Below, in pieces: positions 60,537 to 64,000 of a stretch of 64,000 nt of DNA. How positions within the stretch are numbered: position 1 is the first letter of the stretch; each line of letters opens with the position of its first letter. Source of the stretch: Jannaschia faecimaris. Its GTDB lineage: Bacteria > Pseudomonadota > Alphaproteobacteria > Rhodobacterales > Rhodobacteraceae. Location of the stretch: assembly GCF_900107415.1 (NCBI RefSeq), contig NZ_FNPX01000002.1, forward strand, positions 124,001-188,000, in the 5' to 3' direction. The notes beneath the pieces were generated by a model. That model ran no database searches. It saw only the letters and a list, made by a program, of their open reading frames with translations, and was not told the DNA's origin. The translations under genes and the position numbers were made by a program.

Positions 60537-61577
60537 TTGGCAATCGACGTGACGATCTATGGCGCGGGCGTCTTCGGGTTGGGCTGCGCCTGGGCGCTGG
60601 CGCGGCGCGGCGCGCGGGTGCGCGTGGTCGATCCGGCGGGCGTGGGGGCCGGAGCCTCGGGCGGGATCGTGGGCGCATTGGCCCCCCACGTGCCCGAGCA
60701 GTGGAACCAAAAGAAGGCGTTTCAGCTCGACAGCCTGCTGATGGCCGAAAACTGGTGGGAGGCGGTCGCACAGGTCGGCGGCGGTGCCCCGGGGTATGCC
60801 CGCACCGGACGCCTGCAACCGATCGAGGACGAAGCCGCCCTGACCCGCGCGCAGGGCCGCGCCACCGGGGCCGCCACCCTCTGGCAAGGGCATGCAACCT
60901 GGACCGTCGAGGACGCCCCCGAAGAATGGTCGCCCGGCACGGCTCAGGTGATCCGCGACACGCTGACCGCGCGCATTCACCCCCGCCGCGCCTGCGCGGC
61001 GCTTGCCGAGGCGGTGCAAGCTCTGGGCGGGAAGATCGTGCCCGACGCCACCGCAGAAGGCATGATCCTGCATGCGACCGGTTGGCAGGGGCTGTCCGCG
61101 ATGCAGGACGAAAAGGGCCGACCTGCCGGTAACGGGGTCAAGGGTCAGGCCGCGCTCCTGCGGCTCGACCGGCGCGACCTGCCGCAACTCTATGCCGACG
61201 GCCTGCATATCGTGCCGCATGCAGACGGGACGGTTGCCTTGGGCTCCACTTCCGAGCGGGATTTCGAGCATACGGACACCGATGCGCAGCTTGACGACAT
61301 CCTGACCCGCGCCCGTGCCGCCGTGCCCGCATTGGCCGGTGCCGACGTCATACAGCGTTGGGCCGGTGTGCGCCCGCGCGCCCGCTCCCGCGCGCCGCTC
61401 CTCGGACATTGGCCGAACCGGCCGGGCCACTTCATCGCCAACGGCGGCTTCAAGATCGGCTTCGGCATGGTCCCCAAGGTCGCCGAAGACATGGCCGACC
61501 TGATGCTGGATAACCATGACGCCATCCCGCAGCCGTTCCGCTCCGATACCCTTGCGCCGTGGGCAAACGGGGATTAG
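60537..61577 (+). CDS. FAD-dependent oxidoreductase (DAO family), MnmC(o)-like
   Basis: 346 residues when started at TTG 60537, with AGGAAAGG upstream; no ATG is available near the N-terminus. The FAD fold begins at once: IDVTIYGAGVFGLGCAWALA, followed by GAGASGGIVGALAPHVPEQW and a C-terminal PLLGHWP...IANGGFKIGFGMVPK. The GALAPHxPxxW pattern resembles the MnmC oxidase domain, so it may convert cmnm5U to nm5U for MnmD, its divergent neighbour. A general amine oxidase role cannot be excluded. Confidence 0.85.
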   Translation: MAIDVTIYGAGVFGLGCAWALARRGARVRVVDPAGVGAGASGGIVGALAPHVPEQWNQKKAFQLDSLLMAENWWEAVAQVGGGAPGYARTGRLQPIEDEAALTRAQGRATGAATLWQGHATWTVEDAPEEWSPGTAQVIRDTLTARIHPRRACAALAEAVQALGGKIVPDATAEGMILHATGWQGLSAMQDEKGRPAGNGVKGQAALLRLDRRDLPQLYADGLHIVPHADGTVALGSTSERDFEHTDTDAQLDDILTRARAAVPALAGADVIQRWAGVRPRARSRAPLLGHWPNRPGHFIANGGFKIGFGMVPKVAEDMADLMLDNHDAIPQPFRSDTLAPWANGD

Positions 61578-61637
61578 ACGCCCCCATCGCCCAATCGGGC
61601 CATGTCTCCGACCACCATGTCAAAACGGGTTACTTGA

Positions 61638-62240
61638 ATGCGTCTTCTTCCCCCCATCCTCGCGATGGCTCTCATCGTCGTCGCCGCCAATATCGGCGTC
61701 CAGTTCATCATCGCCGACGGCTGGCTGACCTGGGGGGCGTTCACCTACCCCCTCGCCTTCCTCGTAACGGATATCTCCAATCGCCTGTATGGACAGCATG
61801 CCGCCCGAAAAGTGGTCTTGGCCGGTTTTGTCGTGGGGATTGGCTGTTCGCTGATCGGAACGCAAATCATGGGCGAGTTCGGCCCACTGGTGACCCTGCG
61901 GATCGCGCTGGCATCGGGGCTGGCGTTTCTCGTGGCGCAACTGCTTGATCTGGCTATTTTTTCACGGCTTCGCGACCGGGATTGGTGGGTGGCCCCCTTC
62001 ACCTCTTCGGTGGTCGGGTCGGTCGTCGACACGGCGCTGTTCTTCACGATCGCCTTCGCAGGTTTCCTCGCATTTCCAGCGTCTTGGGGCGACGTTTCCT
62101 GGGCGCAGGACGCGACAGTTGTGGGCCCGTTGTGGGTTGGTCTGGCACTTGCGGATTGGGTGGTGAAAATCTCGATCGCGCTGCTTGCGCTGGTGCCATT
62201 CCGTGTCATTACGACCAAGTTTGCACAAAGGGTTGCGTAA
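61638..62240 (+). CDS. yhhQ: Queuosine precursor transporter YhhQ (VUT family)
   Basis: 200 residues, about six hydrophobic helices. ECF-type-like single-component importer for preQ0/preQ1. Family signature: WGAFTYPLAFLVTDISNRLYG near residues 32-52, then QLLDLAIFSRLRDR and VVGSVVDTALFF. A further AfKxxxA-like end is present. It starts at ATG 61638, 60 bases after the FAD oxidoreductase. I looked for and did not find a preQ1 riboswitch upstream. Confidence 0.92.
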   Translation: MRLLPPILAMALIVVAANIGVQFIIADGWLTWGAFTYPLAFLVTDISNRLYGQHAARKVVLAGFVVGIGCSLIGTQIMGEFGPLVTLRIALASGLAFLVAQLLDLAIFSRLRDRDWWVAPFTSSVVGSVVDTALFFTIAFAGFLAFPASWGDVSWAQDATVVGPLWVGLALADWVVKISIALLALVPFRVITTKFAQRVA

Positions 62241-62309
62241 AGGGTCTTGACCCACACAAAATCTGTGCCAACCTCCTACCTGTGAAACCCATTGAAAGGA
62301 GGTGATCCA

Positions 62310-62366
62310 GTGTCAAGAAAGATAGTGGAGAAGATGGTCGGGACAACTTCGGGGATTCGCGTCTAG
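62310..62366 (+). CDS. 18-residue ORF with extended Shine-Dalgarno
   Basis: GTG 62310 to TAG 62366 codes MSRKIVEKMVGTTSGIRV. The upstream AAAGGAGGTGATCC (62295-62308) is complementary to the entire 3' tail of 16S rRNA (GGATCACCTCCTTT), with optimal seven-base spacing from GGAGG. No other gene in the window has such a complete match. It may be a leader peptide whose translation reports on ribosome supply, or a small functional peptide. Confidence 0.5.
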   Translation: MSRKIVEKMVGTTSGIRV

Positions 62367-62435
62367 GGCAGCCCTTAAACGTTTGAAACCGTTGAGGTTG
62401 ATGCGTCTAACCGACCACACCTCCTGATACTTTCG

Positions 62436-62472
62436 GAAGGCCGCCCTCTGTATTTGGGGGCGGCCTTCTTTG
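62436..62472 (+). terminator. Intrinsic terminator before arfB
   Basis: GAAGGCCGCCC (62436-62446) pairs perfectly with GGGCGGCCTTC (62458-62468) over an 11-base loop and is followed by TTTG. It ends the leader element 88 bases before the arfB start, so arfB is either attenuated or has its own promoter. Confidence 0.7.
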
Positions 62473-62559
62473 CTTCTACCCCCTGCCAAACGACGTATGA
62501 TCCGGGTATGTTTCACGGGTGATCCACGTCCTACGTTCATCAGATCCAAGGCCCGCACC

Positions 62560-62976
62560 ATGCCCCTGACCGTGACCCCGACCATCGAGATCCAGGACTG
62601 GGAACTGACCGAGCACTTCGTGCGCGCGGGCGGGCCGGGCGGACAGAACGTCAACAAGGTGTCGTCGGCGGTGGAGTTGCGATTCGAGGCGGAACGGTCG
62701 CCGTCGATCCCAGGCCCGGTCAAGGCGCGGTTGCGGCGGCTGGCCGGGCGGCGGTGGACGAAGGAGGGGGCACTGATCTTCCAGGTTTCCGAGGAACGCT
62801 CGCAGGCTCGCAATCGGGAGATTGCGCGGGACCGGCTGGTGGAGTTGATCCGCGCGGCCACCGTGGTGCCCAAACGGCGGGTAAAGACAAAGGTGTCGCA
62901 AAACCAGAAGCGCAAGCGAGTGGAGGCGAAGAAGAAACGGGGGGAGATCAAGGCGCTGCGACAAGGACCGCTCTGA
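62560..62976 (+). CDS. arfB: Alternative ribosome-rescue factor ArfB (YaeJ)
   Basis: 138-residue codon-independent peptidyl-tRNA hydrolase that frees ribosomes stalled at mRNA ends. The catalytic G27-G28-Q29 lies in VRAGGPGGQNVNKVSSAVEL. The C-terminal basic tail (RRVKTKVSQNQKRKRVEAKK, then KRGEIKAL) inserts in the empty mRNA channel. ATG 62560 has AAGG upstream; the frame extends back to 62470 without family resemblance. It complements the SmpB-tmRNA pathway present at 54.3 kb. Confidence 0.93.
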   Translation: MPLTVTPTIEIQDWELTEHFVRAGGPGGQNVNKVSSAVELRFEAERSPSIPGPVKARLRRLAGRRWTKEGALIFQVSEERSQARNREIARDRLVELIRAATVVPKRRVKTKVSQNQKRKRVEAKKKRGEIKALRQGPL

Positions 62977-63056
62977 CCGTTCCGACCGGGGTGGCACCCG
63001 AAGTGGCACCGCGCGGCAACCGCACGATGCCGGGTGTCTTGGCCGGGTTTCGGGGC

Positions 63057-63389
63057 TCAGGCGTGCGCCGGGACGTAGCTTTTGGAGGCGTCGTGCGCTT
63101 TCTTCATCGCCGACTGCGCCTCCGCCGCGGTCATGAGCTTGGTCGTCATCATGCCGCCGAACGCGCCCGATGCGCCGAGCGCCAGGACAGACGCGGCAAT
63201 GGCCTCATCGTCCGGAGCCTCGACCAGCACCATGACGTCTTCGCGCCCGAAGCAGAAGAACAGGTGATGCATCTTCACACCGGTGGCATCGAAGAGCTTC
63301 TTCGCAGGACCGGTCCGATCCTGCGGCTTGTCGACGAGAGCCTTGACGGCTTCTGCGGTGTACTGACCCTGAAGCATGTAAAACGGCAT
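63057..63389 (-). CDS. GYD domain protein
   Basis: 110-residue small alpha/beta protein starting MPFYMLQGQYTAEAVKALVD. The GYD family pattern continues with VKMHHLFFCFGREDVMVLVE (a ferredoxin-like strand pair) and DDEAIAASVLALGASGAFGG. The start has GGGAGG seven bases upstream. Proteins of this family are widespread and have no established function. It is convergent with arfB, 80 bases apart. Confidence 0.85.
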   Translation of the reverse strand: MPFYMLQGQYTAEAVKALVDKPQDRTGPAKKLFDATGVKMHHLFFCFGREDVMVLVEAPDDEAIAASVLALGASGAFGGMMTTKLMTAAEAQSAMKKAHDASKSYVPAHA

Positions 63390-63922
63390 GATATTTCCTC
63401 CCAAACGTTGCGTGAAACATGCGGAACGGCGGATCACGCAACGGGTCCGCCAAACTAAAGGATACCACATTTCGGGTGCCCAGAGTCCGGGTTTGTTCGG
63501 ACGGGGGGCAGCGAGACAGCGATCGGTGCGGAATCGGTGATCGGCGCGGCGAAGAGGACGCGAAGGGGACTACGGCGCTCAAGAGTGGGGTGGAGAGTTG
63601 TGGGCGGTGTGCGCTTGCAGCAAGCACGGCCCCGACGCGGCCATGCCTTGGCCCGCGCAACGAACCGGGCACTCCGAGCGCACGGCGCACGATCAGACCG
63701 GGACTCGGCTTTTTCGCGTCCTTGGGGCGTCTGGTTTCCCCGCTGACTGCGCGTGTTGGTTTCCCGCCCTTGCGGAACGGCCCGGACGCGCCGGCGAAGG
63801 AGCAGGCCTTCCACCTTGCGTCGCTTGTTATGCCGAGACCGTGGTTTCGTCGCACGGGTCGATATTGAACACCGGCATCGCTGACGCTAGACGGACGCGA
63901 CCTGACATCCCGGAGGCCTCGC
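63390..63922. other. 533-base stretch without a recognisable gene
   Basis: Both strands have open frames, but they are Arg/Gly/Pro/Ser-rich, lack ribosome sites and resemble no protein family. Short inverted repeats occur, for example GTCCG...CGGAC around 63488-63506. I could not fit RNase P, tmRNA, 6S or SRP RNA motifs. It must include the divergent promoters of the GYD gene and gatC. Confidence 0.5.
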
Positions 63923-64000
63923 ATGTCCATCGACAAGGAAACCGCGCGCCGCGTGGCCAAGCTGGCCCGCATCGCCGTCCCCGAAGACCGGCTGGAGCCG
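63923..64000 (+). CDS. gatC: Glu-tRNA(Gln)/Asp-tRNA(Asn) amidotransferase subunit C (5' end)
   Basis: The first 26 codons are visible: MSIDKETARRVAKLARIAVP, then EDRLEP, which matches the GatC N-terminal helix. CGGAGG lies six bases before ATG 63923. GatC stabilises the GatA-GatB amidotransferase; gatA normally follows, beyond the window. Confidence 0.88.
   Translation, partial: MSIDKETARRVAKLARIAVPEDRLEP

Larger units (their letters stand above)
62271..62472 (+). ncRNA. Leader-like RNA element with two anti-Shine-Dalgarno segments
   Basis: A very strong Shine-Dalgarno (AGGAGGTG, 62297-62304) is flanked by two perfect complements: ACCTCCT at 62271-62277 and CACCTCCT at 62418-62425. A helix TGGTCGG (62335-62341) / CCGACCA (62411-62417) would stack directly on the downstream pairing. 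An intrinsic terminator ends the element. It encloses an 18-codon ORF and precedes arfB. Structure drawn by eye; no RNA family recognised. Confidence 0.5.

Noticed and set aside
61578-61637. preQ1 riboswitch upstream of yhhQ
   Set aside because: The 60-base gap shows no preQ1-I hairpin with the A-rich tail, and it is too short for other classes.
62242-62282. Sigma-70 promoter for the leader element from TTGACC at 62247-62252
   Set aside because: The -35 is good, but the bases at -10 distance are AACCTC; the promoter is unknown.
63390-63922. tmRNA, RNase P, 6S or SRP RNA in the gene-free interval
   Set aside because: None of the invariant motifs (for example the RNase P GAGGAAAGTCCGGGC block, a T-arm GTTCGA, or an Ala-tag ORF) could be found.
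1-64000. tRNA genes, rRNA genes, IS elements, integrase/att sites and CRISPR arrays
   Set aside because: No T-arm-like GGTTCGAATCC in a cloverleaf context, no transposase-like protein and no regularly spaced direct repeats were seen.

Overview
The window is GC-rich, densely packed chromosomal DNA of an alphaproteobacterium, very probably Rhodobacterales (Rhodobacteraceae/Roseobacter type). The markers are the cell-cycle regulator GcrA, an Mcl1-type malyl-CoA lyase, the aerobic cobalamin genes (cobN, cobW, cobO, cobC, cobD), a Rhodobacteraceae-type DUF6455 protein, and an argH followed by a tiny lipoprotein. I see no tRNA or rRNA gene, IS element, prophage or CRISPR array. Taxonomy is inferred from gene content only.

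Layout. 0-9.5 kb: end of a secreted P460-like protein, argD-argF, an orphan ABC-2 permease, gcrA with its own promoter and terminator, pssA-psd, an AsmA-like protein and rimO. 9.5-19 kb: a DUF6455 protein, a secreted esterase, an M48 lipoprotein, accA, a poorly conserved-looking 1.4 kb stretch with two coupled membrane ORFs, mcl1, a Na+/Ca2+ exchanger, a TlpA-like thioredoxin whose start overlaps that of argH, a lipoprotein and greA. 19-30 kb: a membrane/coiled-coil protein, a glutathionyl-hydroquinone reductase, a degenerate receiver protein, DUF1636-cobC-cobD, an MltB-type transglycosylase, a transglutaminase-like protein, a YbjN protein and smc. 30-40 kb: a cobalamin riboswitch driving hupE-cobW-GNAT, then psuG, cobN, small proteins, cobO and a Stealth phosphotransferase. 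40-64 kb: ileS, a frameshifted FAD monooxygenase, a DUF2339 protein, YcjF/YcjX, truA, lldD, two MFS carriers, smpB, dapA, slt, an EamA exporter, mnmD and a separate FAD oxidoreductase, yhhQ, an unusual anti-Shine-Dalgarno leader with an 18-codon ORF, arfB, a GYD protein and the start of gatC.

How genes work together. Arginine synthesis is represented by argD, argF and argH. Vitamin B12 is the main theme: cobalt entry (HupE) and CobW sit behind a B12 riboswitch, CobN inserts cobalt, CobO adenosylates, and CobC/CobD make and attach the aminopropanol arm. Mcl1 belongs to the B12-dependent ethylmalonyl-CoA pathway. Ribosome rescue and translation quality (smpB, arfB, rimO, truA, mnmD, queuosine-precursor uptake) form a second theme.

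The observations I rate highest are the double anti-Shine-Dalgarno arrangement around an 18-codon ORF upstream of arfB (62.27-62.47 kb), a palindromic repeat family that appears to have inserted in frame into cobN and at the 3' end of a GNAT gene, a cluster of a DnaA box, a CcrM site and a 16-bp palindrome upstream of smc, and the unrecognised coupled membrane ORFs at 13-14.1 kb. All structures were found by eye; none has been folded or searched.
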